From assembly GCF_018494035.1 (NCBI RefSeq), contig NZ_JABBFO010000001.1, forward strand, positions 186,001-250,000: a DNA stretch of 64,000 bases, in the 5' to 3' direction. Under the pieces are notes generated by a model. The model made no database searches. It saw nothing but the letters and a program-made list of their open reading frames with translations, and had not been told where the DNA came from. This DNA is from Rosenbergiella australiborealis (lineage in GTDB: Bacteria > Pseudomonadota > Gammaproteobacteria > Enterobacterales > Enterobacteriaceae). Within the stretch, counting starts at the first letter, position 1. Each line of letters begins with the position of its first letter. A program made the position numbers and the translations under genes. Positions 1 through 9,391 of the stretch are shown here, piece by piece.

Positions 1-14
1 GCCTTGAATACCGA

Positions 15-926
15 TTATTTGCCGTTAAATAAGAACGATATCTTCCCGCCGGGTTCCGCTAATTTCGCTAATTTTTTCTCATTCACTGTTTTACGTTGCC
101 CCAACTGGTACAGTGTGGGCGATTGAGCACTCTGTGTTGCTGGCGAGCTCCCTTTTGCTGCCACGAGTTTTTCTGCCGCGCGATGAAGATAAGCCATGTA
201 GCCAGCTTGGGTTGAAAGCTGTTGTGCGGTGACTGGCTGTTCGCTGCGAAGCCAGCTACCAAGATAAAACTCTAAAAAAGGTGGTGCGTGCTCTGGCTTA
301 TCGTAGGCGATGCCTCGTAAAAAATAGACGACTGAACGATAAGGATCATTTTGCATGGCCTGCATACTGACCTGAAGGGGTAACTGGTCAGGTGAGATCG
401 TTTTTCCTTGGGGATCTTTCAGCCAAGCTAAATGCTGCTGCTGCATTATCTCCCAAAATGCTGCCATTGAGGGGAGATGACTAAAATTGTTGGTGATCCG
501 TACAGAGAAAGGAAAATCTTGGTCATTCGCTAAAGCACGATAAGTTGAAATGGTATGGTGACCATCAGTGAGATAGATATGGTGGTCAGGCCCTATCACG
601 GCGCTTTTAACTTTCTTTGCCTCGGTACCCTGAGCGGCTAAACAGGTAAAACTATCAGGGCGGCTCAATGACGAACTATCATCAAACTTTTTTATCCCTT
701 TTGCGCCAATATCCTGACAGAAACTTTCAAATAGCGCTTGCCGATCGAGGCGTAATTTAGCCACCTTGATCTTAACTTCATCATCACCAATTGCTGGTTG
801 TGTCGGGCGAATCTGGCTCACATTGATGGTTTCAATCGTCTGAGCTTGAGTGACAACACTGCACGTTAAACCGGTGGTCAGTAATGAGCTGAGAAGAAGG
901 GATGTGGTATATTTCATCGTTATCAT
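15..926 (-). CDS. Exported ParB/Srx-like domain protein
   Basis: A 303-residue protein with an N-terminal signal peptide (hydrophobic stretch ending near AQT, about residue 30), so it is probably periplasmic. The centre carries the motif LTDGHHTIS (about residues 120-128), the signature of the ParB/sulfiredoxin N-terminal fold, in which this loop binds a nucleotide. Exported members of this fold exist in proteobacteria but have no settled function, and no DNA-binding domain is visible, so a partition role is unlikely. The first ATG is preferred because GGAA lies four bases before it; a second ATG nine bases later is possible. It follows sbmA on the same strand by about 56 bases and may be co-transcribed. 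In E. coli the gene after sbmA is yaiW, which this is not. Confidence 0.7.
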   Translation of the reverse strand: MITMKYTTSLLLSSLLTTGLTCSVVTQAQTIETINVSQIRPTQPAIGDDEVKIKVAKLRLDRQALFESFCQDIGAKGIKKFDDSSSLSRPDSFTCLAAQGTEAKKVKSAVIGPDHHIYLTDGHHTISTYRALANDQDFPFSVRITNNFSHLPSMAAFWEIMQQQHLAWLKDPQGKTISPDQLPLQVSMQAMQNDPYRSVVYFLRGIAYDKPEHAPPFLEFYLGSWLRSEQPVTAQQLSTQAGYMAYLHRAAEKLVAAKGSSPATQSAQSPTLYQLGQRKTVNEKKLAKLAEPGGKISFLFNGK

Positions 927-982
927 CTTGTTCCAAGAAGGAGAAATAAAAGGCGAGTCCTTTCACCTTTTATTCTCGTTAG

Positions 983-2218
983 TTATTCGCAAGCATCATC
1001 GATTAAGTCTTGATGAGGCTTATCTTTGAGGATCATTTCAAAGCTATGGAGACGTTTGTAGATGGACATCAATTCTACCAATGTTGACCACGAATTAATC
1101 AAATATTGGAATGACGAGCGAACTTGGTCAAAAACGTTAGAGATTTGATTCATCAATCCCAGTGTGATAGTTCCTGCCACTATCGCTGGGAAAAGAACAA
1201 AAAGTCCAAAAATATTATCCACTTGCAGGTATAAAATACGTGTAATATTAAAATAGAGATAGTGGAAATAGAGACGAAAGTAGTTATAGCGAACTTGATG
1301 GAACAGCGCTTTTACCGTGGGAGGAGTCGCCCGGTCTGGGTTATCTTCACCGTAGACTAACTCTTTACGATAAGCAGCTTCAACCCGTTGATTTTTAAAT
1401 GATAGTCCCGGCAATTTTATCCCGACCACGGCCAATAGTGCCGTACCAAATAATGACCATACAATCGCAATAATCACCAAGGCGTAAGGGATATTGCCAA
1501 TAATTGGAACCTCTTTCACATGCACTGAAAGTTGTGCCAAAATCGGCAGGAAAGCGATAAGCGTCATGATGGCTTGTAATAAGCTTACACCCCAACTTTC
1601 TAATGTATCCGCAAAGCGCATGGTATCTTCCTGAACCCGCTGTGAAGCCCCCTCAACATGACGTAATTGTTTCCAGTTCGACATAAAAAAGTTATTCATC
1701 GCCGTCCGCCAACGGAATACCCAGTGGCTAACGAAAAAATTATTCAGCACACCGACTACAACCGCAACCAAGGCAATACCTAAAAAAGTATAGATTTGGT
1801 GATAAAAGGTTTCTATTTTTACCGATCCTGCTTTACTCAGCGCCTGTTGGATAAGATCACCGAAAGGTGCGTACCAGGCATTGATCGCGACACCGACCTG
1901 CACACCAAACCATGTGGAAAAAATAATCAGTGCCGATCCCCATACTGACCATCGTTGCCAAGGGTGCTTATCGATAATCCACCATACTATCGCAAAGAGT
2001 CCGACCGCAGTCCAAAAATAGAAATAAAACCAGAGGTAATTTAGCTGCCAGAAACGCGCAACGGAAGTGGGTAGTGGTGCCAGAAAGGCTTTGGCCATTA
2101 GTGGGATGTGCGCGGGAAATTGCGCGGCAACACCGAACCAAAATAGAACCACGACCAGACTCCACATCGCTGCGCTTATAAAAAAGAGCAGAGGGCGTGG
2201 AAAAAAAGACTTAAACAT
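983..2218 (-). CDS. sbmA: Peptide antibiotic transporter SbmA
   Basis: A 411-residue inner-membrane protein recognisable as SbmA/BacA: start MFKSFFPRP, several long hydrophobic segments, and the conserved [11 protein letters not shown] and [11 protein letters not shown] blocks in the first half. SbmA is a proton-driven homodimer shaped like the membrane half of an ABC exporter but lacking the ATPase; it imports proline-rich antimicrobial peptides, microcins B17 and J25, and bleomycin. Length matches the family (E. coli 406). GGGAG lies five bases before the ATG. The gene is divergent from the gluconate dehydrogenase operon. A weak AT-rich inverted repeat (945-953 with 966-974) lies between its stop and the next gene. 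Confidence 0.93.
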   Translation of the reverse strand: MFKSFFPRPLLFFISAAMWSLVVVLFWFGVAAQFPAHIPLMAKAFLAPLPTSVARFWQLNYLWFYFYFWTAVGLFAIVWWIIDKHPWQRWSVWGSALIIFSTWFGVQVGVAINAWYAPFGDLIQQALSKAGSVKIETFYHQIYTFLGIALVAVVVGVLNNFFVSHWVFRWRTAMNNFFMSNWKQLRHVEGASQRVQEDTMRFADTLESWGVSLLQAIMTLIAFLPILAQLSVHVKEVPIIGNIPYALVIIAIVWSLFGTALLAVVGIKLPGLSFKNQRVEAAYRKELVYGEDNPDRATPPTVKALFHQVRYNYFRLYFHYLYFNITRILYLQVDNIFGLFVLFPAIVAGTITLGLMNQISNVFDQVRSSFQYLINSWSTLVELMSIYKRLHSFEMILKDKPHQDLIDDACE

Positions 2219-2347
2219 GAGAACTCCCTGAAAATTAATTTCTACGACGACTATACTAGATAGACCGGCTGGAGAAGCATCTTAGCGGCGATTAAAAAAT
2301 ATATTCCTATAACAAGATGTTAAATCTCGTCACAAAAAATAAGTGTA

Positions 2348-2381
2348 TATAATTTTTGGTGTTACAAAACTGTGATATAAT
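2348..2381 (+). promoter_or_regulatory. Candidate promoter of gluconate dehydrogenase operon
   Basis: Two TATAAT hexamers occur in tandem at 2348-2353 and 2376-2381, in the 275-base gap between sbmA and the dehydrogenase genes. The second lies just before the palindromic operator and would put the transcript start inside or just before it. The -35 regions are poor, which suits an activated promoter. Inference from sequence only. Confidence 0.4.
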
Positions 2382-2387
2382 TGAATT

Positions 2388-2399
2388 GTTACCGGTAAC
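2388..2399. promoter_or_regulatory. GntR-like gluconate operator
   Basis: A perfect 12-base palindrome, GTTACCGGTAAC, placed a few bases after a TATAAT box and about 95 bases before the gluconate dehydrogenase start codon. It matches the core of operators bound by the LacI-family gluconate repressors GntR and IdnR of enteric bacteria (ATGTTAC-N-GTAACAT type, with a central CG). The position is suited to repression that gluconate would relieve. No regulator gene is adjacent, so the repressor would be encoded elsewhere. Confidence 0.55.
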
Positions 2400-2493
2400 C
2401 AACTTATAAAACCCTACAGAATTGCCGGACAATACCGTCACGCTATCTTTCAATTTTTTCATGCTGCATCATTTGCAGTATTAAGGCAATGTC

Positions 2494-3228
2494 ATGTCAG
2501 AACAAAAAAACGGCCAGTCACGTCGTGATTTTCTGCTGAGAACTATCGCTATTGCTCCCGTTATGGCCGTTGGAACTGCCGGGATAGGAGCCCTAGAGAG
2601 TCGAAGCGTCTTAGCGGCAGATAACACTTCTTCCCTCGACGCTCCTGCGCGAGACTATCAGCCGACGTGGTTTACCGCTGAGGAGTTTGCATTTATCACG
2701 GCAGCCGTCGCGCAACTTATCCCGAAAGATGAGCGTGGTCCCGGTGCGCTAGAAGCGGGGGTGCCTGAGTATATCGATCGTCAAATGAGTACCCCTTATG
2801 CCACCGGTTCCAACTGGTATATGCAAGGACCTTTTACGCCGGATGTTGATAAAGATTTTGGTTATCAGCTCCCATTGGTACCCCGCCAAATCTATCGTTT
2901 GGGGATCGCGGAAGCTAATCAACAAAGCCAAAAGCTCTACGGCAAGGTTTTTGCTGAGTTAACGCCCGCACAACACATTGAATTTCTGACTGCCTTAGAA
3001 GCAGGTAAAGTTGAATTCCAACAATTACCCTCAAAGACTTTTTTCTCATTCCTTTTACAGAATACGCGCGAAGGCTTTTTCAGTGATCCAATCCACGGTG
3101 GTAACCAAGGACTGGTCGGTTGGAAGCTGATCAATTTTCCAGGTGCGCGAGCAGACTTTATGGATTGGGTTGAGCGTGGTGAACGCTACCCATTACCGCC
3201 AGTATCAATTCGGGGTGAGAGAAGTTAA
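2494..3228 (+). CDS. Gluconate 2-dehydrogenase gamma (small) subunit
   Basis: A 244-residue protein with a Tat signal (SRRDFLLRT at residues 9-17, then a hydrophobic run and a likely cleavage after VLAA near residue 41). It belongs to the gluconate 2-dehydrogenase subunit 3 family. The small subunit is folded with the FAD subunit in the cytoplasm and carries it through the Tat pathway, as the large subunit has no signal of its own. It is the first gene of a three-gene operon; the next start codon lies two bases after its stop. The related 2-ketogluconate and sorbitol dehydrogenases have the same subunit layout, so the exact sugar acid is inferred. Confidence 0.85.
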   Translation: MSEQKNGQSRRDFLLRTIAIAPVMAVGTAGIGALESRSVLAADNTSSLDAPARDYQPTWFTAEEFAFITAAVAQLIPKDERGPGALEAGVPEYIDRQMSTPYATGSNWYMQGPFTPDVDKDFGYQLPLVPRQIYRLGIAEANQQSQKLYGKVFAELTPAQHIEFLTALEAGKVEFQQLPSKTFFSFLLQNTREGFFSDPIHGGNQGLVGWKLINFPGARADFMDWVERGERYPLPPVSIRGERS

Positions 3229-3230
3229 TT

Positions 3231-5015
3231 ATGGCTAATGAACAGCAAAAAGTAGATGCAGTCATCGTCGGTTTCGGTTGGGCGGGGGCAATTATGGCGA
3301 AAGAGTTGACCGAAGCTGGCCTTACCGTTGTCGCACTGGAGCGTGGACCACATCGTGATACCTACCCAGACGGATCCTATCCGCAGTCGATTGATGAATT
3401 GACCTACAACGTGCGGAAAAAACTTTTCCAAGACTTATCAAAAAGTACCGTGACTATCCGCCACAATCCTTCACAGACAGCTGTACCTTATCGTCAGTTG
3501 GCCGCTTTTTTACCCGGTACAGGGACTGGCGGTGCAGGATTACACTGGTCTGGCGTGCATTTTCGTGTCGATCCTGTAGAGCTGCGCTTACGGAGTCATT
3601 ATGAAGAGCGCTACGGTAAAAGTTTCATTCCAGAAGGGATGACGATTCAAGATTTTGGTGTGACTTACGACGAATTAGAACCTTTTTTTGACCAATCGGA
3701 AAAGGTTTTTGGAACGTCAGGCACAGCATGGTCCATTAATGGCAACGTTGTGGGGAAAGATAAGGGAGGAAACCCATTTGCGGGTGACCGCTCAAATGAT
3801 TTCCCATTACCCGCACAAAAAAGAACCTATTCAGCTCAGCTCTATTATAAAGCCGCCCAAGCGGTAGGCTATCATCCTTATGATATGCCTTCTGCTAATA
3901 CCTCGGGGCCTTACACCAATACCTATGGGGCTCAGATGGGGCCGTGTAACTTCTGTGGTTATTGCAGTGGTTATGCCTGTTATATGTATTCAAAAGCCTC
4001 GCCTAACGTCAACATACTGCCTGCTCTTCGCCAAGAACCGAAATTTGAACTGCGTAACGACTCTTACGTGTTAAAAGTGAATCTGACTGACGATAAAAAA
4101 CGTGCGACAGGTGTGACTTACGTCGATTCGCAGGGTCGTGAGCAAGTACAACCGGCAGATCTGGTTATCCTTTCTGCGTTTCAATTCCATAACGTCCACC
4201 TCATGCTATTGTCGGGTATTGGTAAACCGTACAACCCGATCACTAACGAAGGCGTTGTGGGGCGTAATTTTGCTTATCAAAACATCTCGACCTTAAAAGC
4301 CTTATTCGATAAGGACACGACAACGAATCCTTTCATTGGTGCGGGAGGTGCAGGTGTCGCAGTGGATGATTTCAATGCCGATAATTTTGACCACGGTCCC
4401 TACGGCTTTGTCGGTGGCTCGCCATTATGGGTAAACCAAGCGGGAGTTAAACCTATCTCTGGGTTGCCTGTTCCTGCAGGAACCCCCGCGTGGGGTAGTC
4501 AATGGAAGGCGGCTGTTGCTGATACCTACACACACCATGTCTCAATGGATGCACACGGTGCTCATCAGTCTTACCGAAATAACTATTTAGACTTGGATCC
4601 TAATTACAAAGATATTCATGGTCAGCCACTACTGAGAATGACATTCGATTGGCAAGAAAATGATATCAAAATGGCCCAGTTTATGGTGTCTAAAATGCGT
4701 AATATCGCGGAAGCGATGAACCCGAAATCAATCATCGGTTCTGCAAAAAAGGAAGGAACGCATTTTGATACCACGGTTTACCAGACGACCCATATGAACG
4801 GTGGTGCCATTATGGGTGAGGACCCTTCAACGAGTGCGATAAACCGTTACTTACAAAGCTGGGATGTGCATAACGTCTTTGTACCTGGTGCGTCTGCTTT
4901 CCCTCAGGGATTGGGGTATAACCCAACCGGATTAGTCGCCGCTCTGACTTATTGGTCGGCAAAAACTATCCGTGACGTCTATCTTAAGAACCCAGGCCCG
5001 TTGGTTCAGGCATAA
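3231..5015 (+). CDS. Gluconate 2-dehydrogenase FAD (alpha) subunit, GMC family
   Basis: A 594-residue GMC-type flavoprotein. The N-terminal FAD-binding Rossmann motif GFGWAGA (residues 14-20) is followed by the ribose-binding acid in ALERG (35-39). The C-terminal GMC block contains FPQGLGYNPTG near residue 565, holding the catalytic-region asparagine. A cysteine cluster (Cys239, 242, 245, 250) resembles the [3Fe-4S] ligand region of FAD-dependent dehydrogenase alpha subunits, which passes electrons to the cytochrome subunit. The complex oxidises gluconate to 2-ketogluconate in the periplasm and delivers electrons to ubiquinone. Close relatives oxidise 2-ketogluconate or other polyols, so the substrate is the uncertain part. 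It is translated as part of the operon and has no signal peptide, as is usual. Confidence 0.87.
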   Translation: MANEQQKVDAVIVGFGWAGAIMAKELTEAGLTVVALERGPHRDTYPDGSYPQSIDELTYNVRKKLFQDLSKSTVTIRHNPSQTAVPYRQLAAFLPGTGTGGAGLHWSGVHFRVDPVELRLRSHYEERYGKSFIPEGMTIQDFGVTYDELEPFFDQSEKVFGTSGTAWSINGNVVGKDKGGNPFAGDRSNDFPLPAQKRTYSAQLYYKAAQAVGYHPYDMPSANTSGPYTNTYGAQMGPCNFCGYCSGYACYMYSKASPNVNILPALRQEPKFELRNDSYVLKVNLTDDKKRATGVTYVDSQGREQVQPADLVILSAFQFHNVHLMLLSGIGKPYNPITNEGVVGRNFAYQNISTLKALFDKDTTTNPFIGAGGAGVAVDDFNADNFDHGPYGFVGGSPLWVNQAGVKPISGLPVPAGTPAWGSQWKAAVADTYTHHVSMDAHGAHQSYRNNYLDLDPNYKDIHGQPLLRMTFDWQENDIKMAQFMVSKMRNIAEAMNPKSIIGSAKKEGTHFDTTVYQTTHMNGGAIMGEDPSTSAINRYLQSWDVHNVFVPGASAFPQGLGYNPTGLVAALTYWSAKTIRDVYLKNPGPLVQA

Positions 5016-5025
5016 GGAGAGGCTA

Positions 5026-6342
5026 ATGAAAAAGACTTTTTTGACGTTATTATTAACGATAACCTCTTTCAGTGTGCTGGCTGATGATTCCGGTGATTTG
5101 GTTAAACGGGGCGAGTACCTCGCTCGTGCAGGAGATTGTACCGCTTGTCATACAGCTAAAGGTGGAAAACCTTTCGCAGGGGGATTACCGATGGTTACCC
5201 CAATTGGCACAATTTATAGTACCAACATCACTCCGGACAAACAGACAGGGATCGGCGATTACAGTTACGACGATTTCCAAAAAGCAGTGCGTCAGGGCAT
5301 TGCTAAGACTGGTGAAACGCTTTATCCAGCGATGCCTTATCCATCCTATGCCGTTGTAAGCGATGACGATATGCACGCACTCTATGCTTATTTTATGCAG
5401 GGTGTGCCAGCCGTGAATCAAGAGAATAAAGCGACTGATATTCCGTGGCCGCTGTCGATGCGCTGGCCGCTTGCTATCTGGCGTAAGATGTTTGCCCCAG
5501 ACGTGAAATCTTTCGTACCGAACGCGCAAGATGATGAGAGCGTTAATCGAGGACGCTACCTTGTCGAAGGCTTAGAGCATTGCGGTGCTTGTCACACGCC
5601 ACGCAGCATTACAATGCAAGAAAAAGTACAGAACGGTGAAGGCAATACCCTTTATCTTGCAGGGAGTAGTGCGCCGATAGAGGGTTGGACGGCCAATAAT
5701 CTACGTGGGGATAACCGCGATGGATTAGGACGTTGGAACCAACAAGAGATAGAGCAATTTTTGCGCTATGGGCGTAATGATCAAACGGCCGTTTTTGGCG
5801 GTATGACGGATGTTGTTCAGCATAGTCTTCAATATTTGACCGACGCTGATATTACAGCGATAGCGCGTTACTTAAAAACCCTCTCCCCTCATGATCCGCA
5901 GCAAGCACCGTTTACTGAAAATAATACAGTGGCTAAAGCCTTGTGGCAGGGCGATGATCAGATAACAGGAGCGAGCGAATATGTTGATAACTGCGCCGCT
6001 TGCCATAAAACGGATGGTACGGGTTATAAGCGCTTTTTCCCACAACTAAAAGGCAATCCGGTTGTTTTAACTGAGGATCCAACCTCGTTAATTCATATTA
6101 TTTTGACGGGGGCTCATTTACCGGGCGTTAGCGGTGCACCTTCGGCAATCACCATGCCAGCTTTCGGATGGCGGTTGAATGATCAGCAGGTTGCTAATCT
6201 GGCTAATTTCGTTCGCACCAGTTGGGGCAATACTCAATCTTCAGCAGTGACGGCGGAGGATGTCGCGAAAATACGTAAGCAAGACAATGTAAAAGACCAG
6301 CTAGGAAGCAGTAGTATTGGAACGCTAGAAAAACAGCAATAG
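5026..6342 (+). CDS. Gluconate 2-dehydrogenase tri-haem cytochrome c subunit
   Basis: A 438-residue protein with a Sec signal peptide (MKKTFLTLL to VLA-DD, about residue 20) and three haem c sites: CTACH (38-42), CGACH (186-190) and CAACH (323-327). This is the membrane-anchored cytochrome that accepts electrons from the FAD subunit and reduces ubiquinone. The start at 5026 is chosen because AAGGAGA lies six bases before it and because it begins the signal peptide; a longer frame from 4972 overlaps the upstream gene and has no support. It is the last gene of the operon and is followed at once by a strong terminator. Confidence 0.9.
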   Translation: MKKTFLTLLLTITSFSVLADDSGDLVKRGEYLARAGDCTACHTAKGGKPFAGGLPMVTPIGTIYSTNITPDKQTGIGDYSYDDFQKAVRQGIAKTGETLYPAMPYPSYAVVSDDDMHALYAYFMQGVPAVNQENKATDIPWPLSMRWPLAIWRKMFAPDVKSFVPNAQDDESVNRGRYLVEGLEHCGACHTPRSITMQEKVQNGEGNTLYLAGSSAPIEGWTANNLRGDNRDGLGRWNQQEIEQFLRYGRNDQTAVFGGMTDVVQHSLQYLTDADITAIARYLKTLSPHDPQQAPFTENNTVAKALWQGDDQITGASEYVDNCAACHKTDGTGYKRFFPQLKGNPVVLTEDPTSLIHIILTGAHLPGVSGAPSAITMPAFGWRLNDQQVANLANFVRTSWGNTQSSAVTAEDVAKIRKQDNVKDQLGSSSIGTLEKQQ

Positions 6343-6355
6343 TCTTTCTTTAATT

Positions 6356-6395
6356 GAAAAAACGCGGTGATGAGTATCATCACCGCATTTTTTTT
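6356..6395. terminator. Bidirectional terminator
   Basis: A perfect 10-base stem (6364-6373 with 6377-6386, loop GTA) flanked by an A-run on the left and eight T on the right. It can end both the gluconate dehydrogenase transcript and the convergent MFS gene, whose stop codon lies in the T-run. Confidence 0.9.
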
Positions 6396-7773
6396 AGATA
6401 TTTTCGAGATCTTTCCCCCGAGTTGTTGGACCAAAAATCGCGACGGACAGCATGACCATCAACATACTAAAGACAATAAATAGTATAACGGCACTGCTTC
6501 CGGCAGAGGTCAGAATCAAACCAATCAGGATACTACTTAATGCTGTTGAGAGGCGGCTAAACGAGTAACAGAAGCCGACTGCCCGAGCACGGATAGCGGT
6601 CGGGAAAATCTCGGTTTGATAAGCATGATAGCTATAGGTTAACCATGCATTGGAATAGGTAATTAGGAAACCACAGAGCACCATTATCCAAGGTTGATGG
6701 GTGAGCGCAAAACCTGTCCCGCAGATTACGGTCATTAATGATGCCGCTACAATCTGCCATTTATTTTCGAGTTTATCGGCATAAAGCGTACAAAGTAGTG
6801 ACCCCAATGGGTAGGCAAGGGTGATAAAGAACGCATACAACAGACTGTGTGAAAGCGAAGCCCCTTTACCGGATAACAGGGTTGGTAGCCAGTTACCGAA
6901 GCCAAAAAAGCCAATAGCTTGAAAGAAATTCATCACCATCAGCATCAGAGTACGCCGACGCCATTTAGCTGACCAAATATCGCGAAATTGACCTTTAATG
7001 ACTTCCGCATGGGCATTAGTGGGTAAATCGGTCACTATCTTTGCACCGCAGCGTTTTTCCATAGCCATCATAATATGATGTGCCTCTTGAACCCGGTTTT
7101 TCTCCATAAGCCAACGTGGTGACTCAGGAAGATGCCGTCTTATCAACCATATTATTGCGGAAAAGAGTGCACCAATAATGATGACCCAACGCCAGCCAGC
7201 TAAGCTAAACCATTGGTGAGGGATCAACCACCAAGATAATAGCGCTACGGCAGGTACAGAGAGAAACTGGATAAAGAAGGCGAAAGCAAAGGCTTTGCTG
7301 CGTAAATGGGCCGGTGTCCATTCAGCTAAATAAGTATCGATCGTGACGAGCTCAACACCTAGACCCATACCGACTAAAAATCGACATAGCAATATCCCTT
7401 CACTACTTTGTTGAAAAGCCATGATAAGTGAAAATAGCCCGTACCAGCCTAGCGCAAAAATAAACGTTAACCGGCGACCATAACGATCAGCAAAGGGGGC
7501 GAGGAGGCTGGCGCCAACGAATAGTCCCAAAAAAGTTACTGAGGCAAAAGCAGCCTGATCAGAAATACCGAAGAGACCCTCTTCTCCAAGATGAAAAATA
7601 TGATCAGCGACTAATCCACTGCTGATATAGCCCGTTTCAAACAGGTCAAACAGCTCAAAAAAACCACCGATTGCGAGAAGGCTGATAAATACCCACAGTG
7701 GTCGAGTTGCTGGCAGGGCATCAATACGTGCGGCGATGGTTTGAGGGGGGAGAGCATTGAAATCGACAGTCAT
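6394..7773 (-). CDS. MFS metabolite transporter (sugar/acid porter type)
   Basis: A 459-residue protein with about twelve hydrophobic segments. It has the MFS signature DRYGRR in the loop after the second helix (about residue 111), a long central cytoplasmic loop with PESPRWL (the sugar-porter motif, about residue 226), and an acidic pair in the first helix (FELFDLFETG). These place it in the sugar-porter/aromatic-acid branch that includes NiaP-like and YdjE/YdjK-like carriers. The substrate cannot be read from sequence. It is convergent with the gluconate dehydrogenase operon and shares its terminator, but has its own promoter side, so a link to gluconate products is only a guess. GGAAC precedes the ATG. 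Confidence 0.75.
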   Translation of the reverse strand: MTVDFNALPPQTIAARIDALPATRPLWVFISLLAIGGFFELFDLFETGYISSGLVADHIFHLGEEGLFGISDQAAFASVTFLGLFVGASLLAPFADRYGRRLTFIFALGWYGLFSLIMAFQQSSEGILLCRFLVGMGLGVELVTIDTYLAEWTPAHLRSKAFAFAFFIQFLSVPAVALLSWWLIPHQWFSLAGWRWVIIIGALFSAIIWLIRRHLPESPRWLMEKNRVQEAHHIMMAMEKRCGAKIVTDLPTNAHAEVIKGQFRDIWSAKWRRRTLMLMVMNFFQAIGFFGFGNWLPTLLSGKGASLSHSLLYAFFITLAYPLGSLLCTLYADKLENKWQIVAASLMTVICGTGFALTHQPWIMVLCGFLITYSNAWLTYSYHAYQTEIFPTAIRARAVGFCYSFSRLSTALSSILIGLILTSAGSSAVILFIVFSMLMVMLSVAIFGPTTRGKDLENI

Positions 7774-8087
7774 TAGCAGGTTCCGTTAATATTCTGTTTG
7801 CATAAAAATTATTATTTTTTTAGTTCAGTGATGGCATACGTATTCGTTACCAGCATAAAGCAAGTTAACAATTGAAGTTATGAAATTTGAATTGTTGAAC
7901 GATAAAATTATCTTAGCGCGGTTGATCCTGCAAAGAGACCCGATGAAAATTTTAGTTCAGCAATACCCAGTAGTCTATCGCTCAATATTTAACCGAATAG
8001 AAGTATTGTTTGGTTATTGATCGTAGAGAAGAAAGGCGGCGCGAAGGGCATTGGTAACAATCAATGAAAATACCATAATGGATGACT
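7774..8087. other. Non-coding gap before the MFS gene
   Basis: An AT-rich stretch of about 310 bases between the MFS start codon and the tsx terminator. It must contain the MFS promoter, but no convincing operator, RNA or small gene is visible. Confidence 0.4.
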
Positions 8088-8118
8088 ATAAAAACAACTG
8101 GCCACATTATGTGGCCAG
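8088..8118 (-). terminator. Terminator of tsx
   Basis: A perfect 9-base stem (8098-8106 with 8110-8118, loop TTA). Read on the minus strand it is followed by a T-rich tract (complement of 8088-8097). It lies about 40 bases after the tsx stop codon. Confidence 0.85.
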
Positions 8119-8156
8119 TATTTATCACAGCGATGAGGGTAAATGGAGGGAGAGTA

Positions 8157-9011
8157 TTAGAAACTGTAACCGGCAACTAGATAGTAACCCCAACCTGTGT
8201 TATTAGTTTGTGAACTTCCCAGATCTGCACTACCTTCCCATTGACCGCCATTATGGAAATAACGAGCGACAAAAGAGTAATGCCAATGATCGTAACTCAA
8301 CGATAAAATATGGCTAGAAGCGATCGCATTTTTAGTGCGTACAGTACTGTTATTACCTAAATCCGACCCCCAATCAAAATTGGTGAAACCAATATAAGTC
8401 AGATTTCCGCCCCAGAGTGGGGCAATTGGGTACATATATTTTACTTTGAAGCGATAACCGTCCCAGCTATTTTCATTTACTGCACCGTAGTTTTCCCATT
8501 GATATTTGGCATAGACATTCAATGAAAGCGACAGTTTTGTTCCGGTATCGATATCGGTACCTAAGCCCATATACCATGTATTTTGACGGCTTTTATTATT
8601 TGGACCCATATCGTAGATATAGTTGTTTGCAAAATACCACTGCTTAATTGGGCCAATACTGAGGTCTGTGTTAGTCAGTTTATCAATAGAGAAACGGGGT
8701 TCTATTTCCATAAATAATGGCGAACCTTTTCCTTTATCCCATATACCGACATCGTTTGCGTTACCTGTACCAAAAAATTTTGGTACATCAATATAGCCAT
8801 AAAAATCTAACCAATCTTTATGAGCAAAAGCTTCATATTCTAAATAAATATCATTATTAGGATGAGGTCCAAAACGCGTATGGTAACTACCAACGATATT
8901 GGCACTTTGGTGCCACCAATCAGAAAGGTATTCTGGAGAATCGTCTGCCCAGACGGAGGTTGCAGCTGTCGTCGCTAATACAGTTGCGGCTATCAGTGAT
9001 TTATAGTTCAT
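8157..9011 (-). CDS. tsx: Nucleoside-specific outer membrane channel Tsx
   Basis: A 284-residue outer-membrane beta-barrel protein with a signal peptide (to VWA-DD, about residue 23) and a C-terminal phenylalanine, the usual barrel assembly signal. The start of the mature part ([21 protein letters not shown] region) and the repeated aromatic strands identify Tsx, which lets nucleosides and deoxynucleosides, and the antibiotic albicidin, cross the outer membrane; in E. coli it is also a receptor for phage T6 and colicin K. It is transcribed alone, with its own terminator and a candidate CRP site upstream. Confidence 0.93.
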   Translation of the reverse strand: MNYKSLIAATVLATTAATSVWADDSPEYLSDWWHQSANIVGSYHTRFGPHPNNDIYLEYEAFAHKDWLDFYGYIDVPKFFGTGNANDVGIWDKGKGSPLFMEIEPRFSIDKLTNTDLSIGPIKQWYFANNYIYDMGPNNKSRQNTWYMGLGTDIDTGTKLSLSLNVYAKYQWENYGAVNENSWDGYRFKVKYMYPIAPLWGGNLTYIGFTNFDWGSDLGNNSTVRTKNAIASSHILSLSYDHWHYSFVARYFHNGGQWEGSADLGSSQTNNTGWGYYLVAGYSF

Positions 9012-9155
9012 TATTATTTGCTCATCGATGGTGTAAAACGCGAAAAAAATAGGTCTTACAGATCGTTATGGTTTGTTCCATTGCGAAAGATCTGTTTGAC
9101 GGAGGGGATTTTACCCGTAAAAGAACCGTTGTGCGGAACTATAAAAAAATTATAA

Positions 9156-9171
9156 TGTGATCAATGTCTCA
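9156..9171. promoter_or_regulatory. Candidate CRP site upstream of tsx
   Basis: TGTGA, six bases, then TCTCA: one mismatch from the CRP consensus TGTGA-N6-TCACA, 145 bases before the tsx start codon. Enteric tsx genes are controlled by CRP with CytR and by DeoR, so the site is plausible but unproven. It also lies upstream of the divergent ycgR. Confidence 0.35.
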
Positions 9172-9391
9172 TTTTTTATTCCTAATAATGAACTTTTCAC
9201 AAAATTTTTACTATGTGATGGAAAAATAACCACTATTTTCTACCTGATAAGGGATATACGTCGATTGTAAGATAAAGCCATGCTAATATTAAAAAAATGA
9301 ATAATTAATCGGTTGATTGTTAAAACCTTCTTAATATAAGTGCTTGCTATTGCAACATTAGGGCGTACGTTTGCTTTAAAGGATGCTATTT

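Noticed and set aside
4972-5025. N-terminal extension of the cytochrome c subunit
   Set aside because: It would place residues before a clear signal peptide and ignores the AAGGAGA ribosome site directly before 5026.
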